64,000 bases of DNA from Prostheceraeus crozeri (Eukaryota; Platyhelminthes; Polycladida; Euryleptidae): assembly GCA_907163375.1 (NCBI GenBank), contig CAJQUW010007739.1, positions 57,016 to 121,015 of the forward strand, given 5' to 3'. Numbering within the stretch: the first letter of the stretch is position 1; each line of letters starts with the position of its first letter. A program made the translations under genes and the position numbers. The notes beneath the pieces are model-generated. The model was given only the letters and a program-made list of their open reading frames with translations, had not been told where the DNA came from and did no database searches. Shown piece by piece: positions 10,204 through 18,442 of this stretch.

Positions 10204-11412
10204 TTAAATAGGCGCTTTCCGGTCTAGTCCTAATAATGTTATCCGATGTCTATGATTGGAATATATCTGAAAATAGTTAATACGACGCGATAGTGACATG
10301 TCTGCGCTAGCTTTGGTTACAGTACCACTTTTAAAGATATTTTGATCAAAACCCAAAATGTCCATTAGAGTTTTATCCATAATTAGTTCAATACCTTTTC
10401 CATTTATAGTGAGAGACAAAACACCTTCTATTTTAGAAAATGAAATTTGTTGGTCATTAATCACTTCATTTAAATAATCTACAACCAATTTAACTGAAGT
10501 AATAATGCGAGACATCAACACTCTTGTTTCATGTAAGACACCACCAAAAGGCTCTACACACTTTCTGTATAAAGATACGACCCATTCTGTATCAAATTGA
10601 TTTGACCTTTCACATGGTAAATGTTGCATATCAAATTTTCCATGAACAGCTGCAGACCGATGTCGTAAGAACTGATGAAAATCTTTTGAACAAACTAATA
10701 CTAGATCATCATCATTTAATTTACTTATTGCAATATGATTATATGATTTGATATAAGTCAATGTTGCCACTTGTTTACCATCAACTCGAAGGAGATAATT
10801 AAATTTCTTCAAGAATGTTTCAGGAGTCATGTTTGCCTTTCTTGGCTTAATCACAATCTTCTTCACCAACGTCTTCTCATTTTTTGGAATAAGATCTACA
10901 TAATAAGCTTCCTCTCGATATATTAACTGTTTATGACCACTTGGGTGGTAATTAACGTTATAATTATCATAGCTTGTTAAGGCGCTAGCGAGGTAACCTA
11001 AATCATTTCTTAAACTTGGACTTAAACCAACAATCCAATCTTTCTCAACTACATGATGTACATAATTATGATCATCATTGTGCGGAGTAAATTGGGCAAT
11101 ATGTTTACACGCTTTATTCAAGAAATCATATATAAACTTTTTACATGATAAGAGATCTTTCTTTGGCCACTGTGGAATGTATACTCGGCAGCCCTTTTCA
11201 CATTGGTAAGCAGCTGTGCGTCTCATATTAATAGTCATCACCTCATGATCAAAAGTATAGACACAGTTGCTATGAACAAGTTGAGTGACACCCACTTCCC
11301 ACTTTCCATTTAGCTGTTGTGCATGATCAATGGGAGTAGAAAAGAGTGCGGCTCGATTACTAGCAAATCTATTTGCAGCCGCATTGCTAAGCGAAATATG
11401 ATAAAACGACAT
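10204..11412 (-). CDS. Polinton conserved protein, 'GKWEVGV' family, copy 2 (402 aa)
   Basis: The N-terminus reads MSFYHISLSNAAANRFASNR, then QQLNGKWEVGVTQLVHSNC. This is the same layout as the 516-aa gene (F-x-L-x-S-N, then L-x-GxWEVGV at about residue 35). The rest diverges, so the two are old paralogues rather than a recent duplication. It is divergent from the plus-strand gene at 11436, with only 23 nt between start codons, so the two probably share a promoter region. The last residues overlap the inverted-repeat junction at 10219-10258, so the C-terminus may not be native. Function unknown. Confidence 0.75.
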   Translation of the reverse strand: MSFYHISLSNAAANRFASNRAALFSTPIDHAQQLNGKWEVGVTQLVHSNCVYTFDHEVMTINMRRTAAYQCEKGCRVYIPQWPKKDLLSCKKFIYDFLNKACKHIAQFTPHNDDHNYVHHVVEKDWIVGLSPSLRNDLGYLASALTSYDNYNVNYHPSGHKQLIYREEAYYVDLIPKNEKTLVKKIVIKPRKANMTPETFLKKFNYLLRVDGKQVATLTYIKSYNHIAISKLNDDDLVLVCSKDFHQFLRHRSAAVHGKFDMQHLPCERSNQFDTEWVVSLYRKCVEPFGGVLHETRVLMSRIITSVKLVVDYLNEVINDQQISFSKIEGVLSLTINGKGIELIMDKTLMDILGFDQNIFKSGTVTKASADMSLSRRINYFQIYSNHRHRITLLGLDRKAPI

Positions 11413-11435
11413 TTTGATATTGCTGATCTGCGGCT

Positions 11436-11804
11436 TTGCATAACATCATGAAGACTTGGATTTTGGACTCTCTACAATATATCAGAGTTGATCGTAATGG
11501 AAACGTACATTTCAAAAATTCTCATGGTCATACATCAAGAGGTATTACATTAACATGGCGACAATTTGTCAACCTCAATGATATCATGAGGGATTTGGAA
11601 TATTTTGAAACATTAAGATTCATCTCCTTGGGTGATCAAGTTTGGCTTCAACATTACAGAAATGAAATTCAAATCTGCCATTCTCATTCCGCAAACTGTT
11701 TCTCATTTCGCAAATACAATTGGGAGAAGTATAGAAGATACATACATCGCTCCATCATGACATTTATTCGTCGTGAGTTCATCGCCCTACTATGCAAATC
11801 TTAA
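11436..11804 (+). CDS. Possible PC4/whirly-like DNA-binding protein, copy 1 (122 aa)
   Basis: The pattern is W-x-L-D-S-L-QYIRVDRNGNVHFKNS, then RGITLTWRQFVNLNDIM, then a second beta-rich segment (VWLQHYRNEIQICHSH) and WEKYRRYIHRSI. A curved beta-sheet followed by a helix starting 'rGI-L-xxQfxxL' resembles the PC4 (Sub1) ssDNA-binding core, and the second half repeats the beta-beta-helix layout. The resemblance is by pattern only. It is followed 22 nt later by a paralogue and then by the TBP-like gene, all on the plus strand, unlike most of the element. The product could be a transcription or replication cofactor, or something else. Confidence 0.55.
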   Translation: MHNIMKTWILDSLQYIRVDRNGNVHFKNSHGHTSRGITLTWRQFVNLNDIMRDLEYFETLRFISLGDQVWLQHYRNEIQICHSHSANCFSFRKYNWEKYRRYIHRSIMTFIRREFIALLCKS

Positions 11805-11826
11805 TCAGACATGACTACCACGCACC

Positions 11827-12160
11827 ATGAGTTGGAAATTAGATTCCCTACAACGTATTGAAACGGATCATGATCGAAACGTCTATTGCAAAGATTCAAC
11901 TGGAAATGTGAGAAGAGAGTTTGCTTTATCTTATCGTCATTTTCAATCTCTACATCATATCATGAAGGATTTGAAATACTTCTATATGAAAAGACATTCA
12001 CGTATTGGAAATCGCATCTGGTTGCGCGTCAACAAACGGCAAATTCTACTCTATCATTCCCAACTCCATACTAACTTCACATTTCATCAAGGTAGTTGGG
12101 AAAAGTATAAAAGGAAGGTACATCGCTCAATTTACTCATTTTTTCATCATGAAGCGCCAT
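11827..12160 (+). CDS. Possible PC4/whirly-like protein, copy 2 (paralogue)
   Basis: This aligns along its length with the 11436 gene: WKLDSLQRIETDHDRNVYCK, YRHFQSLHHIMKDLKYF, IGNRIWLRVNKRQILLYHS, WEKYKRKVHRSIYSF. Family resemblance ends near 12160, at about the length where copy 1 ends. The open frame continues to 12477, but that tail lies over the TBP-like gene in another frame and shows no similarity to copy 1. It is either an overlapping extension or not used. The shared W-E-K-Y and H-R-S-I motifs make tandem duplication secure; the PC4-like assignment is a hypothesis. Confidence 0.6.
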
Positions 12161-12763
12161 CGCTACACCATCGTCAACATTCTCCGTCGCTTCAGACTCT
12201 ACACCAAAATCGATCTCACAACATTACACCAACACCTTCCAAACAGCAAGTATTACCCGGGCTGACCTCAAATGTTAGTGGTGAAGATGAACAATTCACG
12301 GAATCTTCAACTCTTCCCAAATGGGACTGTACAGATTTGCGGCGCCCTTTCTCATTCATCGGCGCAGTCAATGCGCTTAGAGCTACAGAGACTACTACGT
12401 CGGATATGGAAGAGGGAGAGGTGTGTGATGTCGAATCTGACTGTGGACAATATGGTGATCTCTACTCAATTGAGTGAAAGTGTATCATTTTTGAGGATTC
12501 GTACCAGCAGTTACAATTTGTGTTATGAACCCGAACTTTTCCCTGCAGCTCTCATTAGTTGTTGGTTACCTGTGCATGTTGCAATCTTTCATAATAGTAA
12601 AGTGATCATTACTGGACTAAAATCTCATGTACAAGCAAATGTGGTCCTAGACTATCTCATCGAGTATGTACGTAGCCAGCGGATTGTAAAAAAAAAACAG
12701 TTTTTCCAACATGATGTTTTTATTTCAAATCATGATAGAACTTACAAATCATTTTTTCATTAG
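12149..12763 (+). pseudogene. TBP-like (TATA-binding protein) gene inside the Polinton, apparently broken
   Basis: The frame encodes both direct repeats of a TBP saddle. Repeat 1: YTIVNILRRFRLYTKIDL, then NSKYYP and LQLFPNGTVQICGALS, matching TBP 'IVSTVNLgckLDL', 'NAEYNP' and 'ALIFsSGKMVcTGAKS'. Repeat 2: TVDNMVISTQ, then YEPELFPAALIS and VAIFHNSKVIITGLKS, matching 'IQNMVgs', 'YEPELFPGLIYR' and 'LLIFVSGKVVLTGAK'. The spacing between blocks agrees with TBP, and YEPELFP is identical. Three of the four DNA-kinking phenylalanines are in place. About 205 codons is just over the ~180-aa TBP core, with no long N-terminal tail. It overlaps the tail of the preceding frame and ends 8 nt before the convergent protease gene. 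About one break is apparent. A host TBP exon is unlikely given divergence and position. Confidence 0.8.
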
Positions 12764-12771
12764 AGGATGGA

Positions 12772-13179
12772 TTACATGAAAAGTTTTGAATAACATACAA
12801 ATCGAGATACATGTAAACGTTTTAAGATGAAGTACAGTACAAAAGCACCACACGTTGATGAAAGTGGATGTTGTAGTATGCGTTCATTTCGCTGATATTG
12901 ACGCGTATGTTTTCTCAACCACTGCTGTGTTGGTATATTTGGAGGTTGAGCAAGAGAGTCAAATAGTTCACCACGTCGGTCTTCTCCAATAAAGATCGCT
13001 TTCCAATGCTCACCGCCTAAATTCTGCGAATGACTGTTTAGCACAATAAAGATGGGATAGTGATTTGCTGTAGGTGGTAAGGTATCGAGCGAATAGACAT
13101 TATCGAAAGCTTTCAACGTTGCTTCGTCTGCATTACGCTGTACTTTAGTTTTAATATCGTCAGCAGTCAACCAACTCAT
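12772..13179 (-). CDS. PRO: Polinton adenain/Ulp1-like cysteine protease
   Basis: This is a maturation protease of the adenovirus protease fold, used to process virion proteins. The catalytic set is visible: His in GGEHWKAIFI, Asp in GELFDSLAQPP, and the Cys helix STCGAFVLYFILKR. At 135 aa it is short but within the range of Polinton proteases. Its ATG overlaps the end of the capsid gene (13179), the usual compact arrangement of neighbouring virion genes on one strand. The start MSWLTADDIKTKVQ is a typical Polinton protease beginning. It appears whole. Confidence 0.88.
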   Translation of the reverse strand: MSWLTADDIKTKVQRNADEATLKAFDNVYSLDTLPPTANHYPIFIVLNSHSQNLGGEHWKAIFIGEDRRGELFDSLAQPPNIPTQQWLRKHTRQYQRNERILQHPLSSTCGAFVLYFILKRLHVSRFVCYSKLFM

Positions 13180-14455
13180 TAACGATTATACTGAAGAATC
13201 ACGTCACGATACTTTGTAATTTCAATATTTGAATCGAAGACTGCATAAATTAATACATTGATCGTCTCAGGTAGTGTTCTTTTGAACGTCAAATCCAAAC
13301 GAATATTATGAGGCACGTTCGCTTGACGATAGGGTGCACTAATATCGCTGTCAGTAGTCAAATCAAATGCATAAATAGTATATCCACTCTTAAACTCTTT
13401 CATAGTCAGTCCGTTGGTGTCATCCGTATTGTAAAAGCCAAAGACATCCATAAAATCAACATAACTGCGCATAAATTGATCCGAAGCAAAATCTGGTTTG
13501 TAGGGTGGACCAGGATGACTCACACCATTTACACGTAAAGCAATTTCACTTAACTGATTGTGTTTAAAATTGAAAGGATTCTTCTTTATATTACCATTAA
13601 ATGCATCATTTTCAACCATTGCCACCATGAGGAAATTCGGTGCTTCCGATGGAAAGAGGCCATCTTTCATGAAACTCTTTTGATCTTTCGGAATTGTAAA
13701 GGTGAGAAGCTTTGTATGCTGAATGGGGTAAATGGCATTTTGGCGGTTAAGACCTTCAGCATGCCCTCTAATGACACTTGGATTCGGTACTACTCGACGA
13801 ATGTAAAGTGCAATATCTTCCACATGAATTCTAAAATTGTCAACTTTAGCAAATGCAAATAGCGCAAATTCAGGCTTATTCAATGTCAGCTTCAGTCGCA
13901 TGCTGGTATTACACAGTAAAAGCTTTGACTGTCTAAAGAAGTCTAAATTCAGCGGACCATATAGCTGACATACTTTACTATCTTTAATCATAGCAGATCG
14001 CTTTACAAAGCCACTGTTTGTTTCAGCATCAAATTTTCCTGCTTCCTCTCTGTACCATCCCATGGCTTCCATATGACTTCTTGTGCTGCTGGATGAAACT
14101 GTGATACATGATTGAAATATGATTTATAGGGATAATCGCTTTGACCACCTTCCACCTGCTGCTCTCCAATCGTTAGAGAAACATCGCGAAGTAATGTAGT
14201 CAATGGTAAATTGTTCAGTCCAACTTTATGTGTATCGTCAATAGCAGTTCCATCTGCTTGCTGAATTCTAAACCTCAAATCAACCATCGCATAACTCAAA
14301 TCTATGTAGTCATCACTACCACCAGGAATAACAAATTCAATGGGGCCAGCATTCTCAGCTGTTCGAGGATGATAATCTACAATACTTGAACTAAGAATAT
14401 CTGTCTGTATGGCTTGTTGATCAAACAAACAAAACCCGGAAGTTTTACACTCCAT
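13179..14455 (-). pseudogene. MCP: Polinton major capsid protein (double jelly-roll), broken
   Basis: The N-terminal part reads FCLFDQQAIQTDILSSSIVD, then GSDDYIDLSYAMVDLRFRI, NNLPLTTLLRDVSLTIGEQQ and YPYKSYFNHVS. 'yiDLs-s-l-v', 'N---ttLf-dv-v--n---v' and 'Y-YkaY' are recurring features of Polinton MCPs. The C-terminal part carries long beta-strand stretches (YTIYAFDLTTDSDIS, NIRLDLTFKRTLPETINVLI). About 425 codons is normal for a Polinton MCP. There is about one break. It sits between the protease and the basic core-like gene, the usual capsid cluster. Confidence 0.88.
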
Positions 14456-14457
14456 GA

Positions 14458-14920
14458 TTAGAAGTTATGGCAGCGTCGTCGTTTAGCGCCTGATGAATGA
14501 TTAGAGCCTCTACGACGTTTGCGTGAATGCCTTTTGACTGAAGATCGCACTTTACCAGCTCCGCGATGTTTCCTCCTTCCTTTTTTCATTCGTTTAGGTG
14601 ATTTCTTTCCTTGAGTAACACCAGCAAAGGTCTGCTTCAATGTTTTTAAACCGCGTTCCTTCCCACGATTCAACAAACTGCTCTTAAAACTTCTACCTCT
14701 GGAAAGATCACTAGCAACATCACCAGCAAAGCCAACGGCATTACTTAAAACATTTCGTTTTAAAGATCTTCCGACATTGGATATGAGAGGTGCTACAACA
14801 GACTTCAGTGCACCAAGTATGCCACCTCCACGTTGGCGGCGAGCGCCGCTGTAAATTTGTCCTCCACTACTTACATAGGAGGGTCGTGAATAAAATGAGG
14901 CAGTTGGATTCTTAGCTCAA
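14458..14920 (-). CDS. Small basic core-like (pX/pVI-type) Polinton protein
   Basis: The C-terminal half is extremely basic (KKSPKRMKKGRRKHRGAGK, then KRHSRKRRRGSN) and ends RRRCHNF. The preceding part is a glycine-rich stretch (RQRGGGILGALKSVVAPLIS) and an amphipathic segment (GFAGDVASDLSRGRSFK). Small Polinton and adintovirus proteins with 'GGxLG---k-v-P' plus 'GD---G' and a basic tail are often compared with adenovirus core/membrane-active proteins pX or pVI. It lies directly upstream of the MCP on the same strand. The 5' limit is uncertain; an ATG at 14676 gives only the basic part. Confidence 0.6.
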
Positions 14921-14954
14921 ACCCTAAACATTGTTAGTTACAACTTTGCATGAA

Positions 14955-16020
14955 TCACTGTCGATCACTTAGATGAAAGATGTCGGCACGACGCATCCAA
15001 GAGTTCATGCTTGAAGGATAACCAGTCCATTTAACAAGACACCATTCTTCACCTTGCCGTTTTTTACACCGAATGATTTTCTCTACCAAATATGTTTCAC
15101 TTTCAGTGACTACCTCAATCTCATCGCGGTAAAAGCTACCCTCAATTTCTTCATTATCGTAATCTTTCAACTTGTAGGTGGTGGGAGAGTCTTTTTGATC
15201 AATCCTTGATACTGTAAATACCTCCTCTGTCCAATTCGGAAGGTACCCTTTAGCAAAAACACTCTTCACTTTTGAGATACGAACTTTATCACCAATTTTC
15301 ACATAACTTTTCACATGAGTGCGTTTACGCTGGAATGATTCGCGCACTTTATCTACATTGTCAGCATTTACATCTACTGGTCTGAGTCCAATAGAACGAT
15401 GGATAGAGTGATTGTAAGCATGGAGTGTATCTTGTAGAACCTTTGTCCAATTTTGTGTCAAGTTGGCAGTAAAATGTCGCCACAAGCGATTTTTTAATGT
15501 GCGATTAAAACGTTCAACGAGTGCAGGTTTATAGGCACTCTTTACACTAAACAACTCAATGTCATGCCTCTCAAATAATCTTCGCACATGCTGATTTTCA
15601 AACTCTTTTCCTTGATCACTCTGAATTCTTTTTGGAATCCGACCTTCTCGAAAAATAGTTTGGAATGCTTTTGCTACTCCTTTCCCTTCTTTAGTTTTTA
15701 AAGGTTGAGCCCACGCATAACGCGAGAAAATATCAATAACGGTTAAAATAAAATTATTGCCCGAGTTATGTTTTGAAATGGAGGCAACATCACACAAATC
15801 TGCTTGCCACTGTTCATCGATGTCATGAACAATATAATGGCGGGTGCGGTACTTCTTTTTCGCTTGTTTGTGGAGTGTATAGGTAGCCTGACCCTTTAAC
15901 CATCGTTTCACTTGTGATTGTGGAAGACCACTCGCTTTTGATAATTTCTTGATAGATGCAAATCCTGCGGATGTTTTACATCATAATAGATTGACTTCAA
16001 ACGTTCAGTCGATGACGACT
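14955..16020 (-). pseudogene. INT: Polinton retroviral-type integrase with chromodomain, broken near its start
   Basis: This is a DDE integrase that inserts Polinton DNA. The catalytic core is clear: first Asp in WQADLCDVAS, second Asp in RIQSDQGKEFEN, Glu in LVERFNRTLKNR. It is followed by an SH3-like stretch (VKIGDKVRISKVKSVFAKGY) and a C-terminal chromodomain (YLVEKIIRCKKRQGEEWCLV, then KWTGYPSSMNSW), which Polinton integrases often carry for targeting. The short N-terminal helical region lies at about 15.9-16.02 kb. About one break. Its position beside the capsid cluster on the minus strand is typical. Confidence 0.92.
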
Positions 16021-16220
16021 GACTCTTTTTCCTCCTTCTCATCTTTTTGTTTTCTTGCCTTTCTACATTTACAACAACTACAGCATTTAGCTTTAGCGGT
16101 TTTGCGATCGTGTTCACATTGCTTAGGGGTTTCATTATGAGAGCTGGCGCAGCAAGTGCAAGTGACAACGACATTCACCTCTGGCGGCTCATTACATGGC
16201 AAGCAACACATCTGCTTCAT
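16005..16220 (-). CDS. Small cysteine-rich protein (71 aa)
   Basis: The frame is MKQMCCLPCNEPPEVNVVVT, then CTCCASSHNETPKQCEHDRK and KCCSCCKCRKARKQKDEKEE. It has at least 13 cysteines, mostly paired, followed by a charged tail, which suggests metal binding. It begins 2 nt after the stop of the upstream gene (16222) and overlaps the start of the integrase region in another frame. The tight spacing argues for a real gene, but I know no family. It could be a chance Cys-rich frame. Confidence 0.45.
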   Translation of the reverse strand: MKQMCCLPCNEPPEVNVVVTCTCCASSHNETPKQCEHDRKTAKAKCCSCCKCRKARKQKDEKEEKESVVID

Positions 16221-16221
16221 A

Positions 16222-16913
16222 TTAATAGTCTGAGAACATGTATTTCTTGGGAGGAGCAGTTTTACGTTTTCCTTTTACTTGTTTTAGTGGTGGTGTAGAT
16301 CTACGTCGAGTTCTTCCTCTTATTTGCTTAGTGAGTGTGGGAGGGGATGTAGCAGGTGACGTCTTAAACCAATTTGTTGGCATTTTCATCGTCTGAGGCA
16401 TTGGAGTAGTAGCCACTGTTGAATCAAATTCTTTCAATGTCTCATTATTCAAAGCAAATTTTGGTACATTATGCTTTTTCAATAGTTTACGAAAGTATGA
16501 CCAACCAGGTGGAACATAGCCCTGACGGCGCTTTCTACGTGTCGCATACTGAATCAAGTCTTCATAACGTGAAGCATCAATCACTTTATTTTCATCTGTA
16601 ATGATTTCTCCTCTATCATTTACATTGAGATGGGGTTCAATACTATTGAAAAGAGATATGGCATGTGCGCGAGATGCTAAAGGTGTTGCAGACGATATAG
16701 AGTCACGCATCTTATTCTTCAAGCTTTTCAATTGCTCAACAGTTTCCGATTGTAATAATACAGCACGATGTGGATCTTAGATGTGAACATTTTGCTGATA
16801 ATCTATTTCTTTCCTATACATTTGATTTGCAAGAGGTTGCTTTACTTGCTGCATGGCAGTCAATTGTACATATTCATCCTGAGGAATGACAATCATGCGA
16901 GAATAAGAACTCA
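16222..16913 (-). pseudogene. Conserved Polinton protein of unknown function
   Basis: The start reads MSSYSRMIVIPQDEYVQLTA and the body includes RYEDLIQYATRRKRRQGYVP and a P-x-GWSYFRKLLKKHNVPKFAL motif. 'MivIPqdEY-qL', 'DPhr---lQSE' and 'DLI-Ya---r---P-Gw--F--LL---NVPk' recur in a Polinton protein of unknown role. The C-terminus is basic and proline/threonine-rich. It overlaps the ATPase gene end by a few bases on the same strand. About one break. The family name is not known to me. Confidence 0.6.
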
Positions 16914-17527
16914 TAGTTTGTAGATAATCATGGGAGTTTTCAAAATATCACTTCGAAATCTAAATTCTTCCGGACACTCTTGCGTAAAGTCAATGAATAA
17001 GTAACCGTATGGTTTTTCAGTAGCTGCTTGAAAAATTTCAATTAAGGCTTTTGATCCTCTGGGTGCAACTTGTCGCGCTAAAATTTCAAATTGACTTTTA
17101 TCTCGCGGATTCTTGAAAATAGCATAATAGTGTGTATTCAGGTTTCGTGTACGAGCTTCTTTTCCATCAGGAAACAAATTTTGTTTGATATAGATGATAA
17201 AGCACCTTTTATGATGTGCTGCGCGAGTGAACATATCTGTAACATCTTTTGAATTCTAACTTTCTTTTAATAAATCATCCAATACAACAACATCATTAGA
17301 CTGAAGTTTATCCACTGGAATAATTCCTTCATGTCGAATAAAGTTGCGACTTTGCAATTCCTGAAACAGCGACGGTTGATAAATACCATAACACCAAATC
17401 ACCGATTGATAGGTTCCTTAAACAACTCCCTTCTTTTATCCAATAAATTCACCGTGAAAACAGTTTTACCTGCATGAGATGGACCTGATACAGTCAGAAC
17501 TTTATCACATTGAAGTCTGAAATCCAT
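16911..17527 (-). pseudogene. ATP: Polinton packaging ATPase (FtsK/HerA, A32-like), broken
   Basis: This genome-packaging ATPase shows a Walker A loop, SGPSHAGKTVFTVNLLD, near residue 15, Walker B VVVLDDLL, and a sensor-like region (CFIIYIKQNLFPDG, then LNTHYYAIFKNPRDKSQFEI). The order and the 'Q-lF---ra----N--y---fkn-rd' block match A32-like ATPases of Polintons, adintoviruses and virophages. A length of about 205 codons is typical. About two breaks. It starts just downstream of the small hydrophobic-tail gene on the same strand. Confidence 0.85.
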
Positions 17528-17558
17528 TATAATACTTTGAGATTCAACATTTGCATAA

Positions 17559-17924
17559 TTAACGTCTAGAGCCAAAGATATTACCCAATACGTTGCCCAC
17601 GATAGGAGCTAGCATGGGTAGTAACGCTGGAAGGAAACCGCCCTTTTGTGTTAGAGTTTCCCTCTTTCTTTGAAGGGTGACTTTAGGATTGGAGATGAAA
17701 CGCAATTTCGTAGCATATCGCTTAAGTAACTTTCGTTGTTTTGGTGCTAATTTCTTCGTCCTCAACTTTCTCACATGAGAAATAATTTCACGAATGAATT
17801 TATCGTTAGCATGTCGTATAGCATTGTATCGCTGATTTGCTTTCATTCGTTGGAGAGCTTGAATGGCTGAAGAAAACTATGAAGACTTTTGTCTTTTACG
17901 TTTCGTCATTTTACGTTTCGCCAT
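17559..17924 (-). pseudogene. Small Polinton protein with basic body and hydrophobic 'GGFLPALLP' tail
   Basis: The start MAKRKMTKRKRQK is highly basic, followed by IQALQRMKANQRYNAIRHAN and a helical Lys/Arg-rich body. The C-terminus is KGGFLPALLPMLAPIVGNVL, then GNIFGSRR. A GG followed by 'flp-LLP-laP-iG-lig' is common in a small Polinton/adintovirus virion protein thought to be membrane-active (pVI-like). It lies just upstream of the ATPase. Around one break near the N-terminus. The role is inferred from pattern and context only. Confidence 0.6.
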
Positions 17925-17975
17925 TTTTCGTGTTAGTCTTTGCTAAAACCTATCTTTACCACATTTGCATAGGTA

Positions 17976-18305
17976 CTAACTATTGCGGCATAAGTGCCAC
18001 TCGAAATGAGCAATATCACAGTGGTTACATTTGCAAAGTTGAATGCAATTACGTATGAAACAGCGTTGACAAAAAGCGTGCTTACATCTCTTGATGATGC
18101 GCTTTTCATTTCCATCCTTTCGCTTACATACATCACAACACATAGTTTCACCGTTACTGATGTCTATAGCAAGTCTTTTTGAAGATATGAATTTGCTAGC
18201 CTTTTCTAAATAATAGACGCATGTACAGAAGGAATATACTTCGAGAGTGAGCAGACATAGCTCGAAAACCAGTTGTGCTACAATCAAGTACCACTGCATT
18301 TTCAA
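17976..18305 (-). CDS. RING-type zinc finger protein (109 aa)
   Basis: The N-terminal 30 residues are hydrophobic (WYLIVAQLVFELCLLTLEVY), possibly a membrane anchor or signal. A C-terminal RING-HC pattern follows: CCDVC, then KRCKHAFCQRCFI and CKCNHC (C-x2-C, C-x-H-x2-C-x2-C, C-x2-C). RING domains usually act as E3 ubiquitin ligases by binding an E2. It sits in the accessory end of the Polinton, next to a second RING frame at 19382. A membrane-tethered E3 aimed at host defence or membrane proteins would be one use, but that is speculation. Confidence 0.6.
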   Translation of the reverse strand: MKMQWYLIVAQLVFELCLLTLEVYSFCTCVYYLEKASKFISSKRLAIDISNGETMCCDVCKRKDGNEKRIIKRCKHAFCQRCFIRNCIQLCKCNHCDIAHFEWHLCRNS

Positions 18306-18442
18306 TTTTTCTTTATGGAAAGTTGAATGTGAATATCTGAAATCGCTTCAATCACTAGACTGCTACCATGATGGTTAAATGCGTTAAGACGTTCAGCAAT
18401 TTTTATCATATGTCTTTTAAAAAATTCTTCGGGGTGATCTAC

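Larger units (their letters stand above)
9231..10260. repeat. ~40-bp near-identical inverted repeats flanking a THAP-exon insertion
   Basis: The stretch ATCATAGACATCGGATAACA at about 9233 continues to about 9270 and returns as its reverse complement at about 10219-10258, with only a couple of differences. Nearby, TCGGTAGCGACAT occurs as a direct repeat near 9305 and 10163. The ~0.9 kb between has no Polinton-type coding, but has a THAP-like exon at 9409. This looks like a non-autonomous insertion accompanied by a local inverted duplication of Polinton sequence. Exact ends are unclear. Confidence 0.6.

Noticed and set aside
12160-12477. C-terminal extension of the second PC4-like frame
   Set aside because: It lies over the TBP-like gene in another frame and lacks similarity to copy 1, so it is more likely not a real domain.
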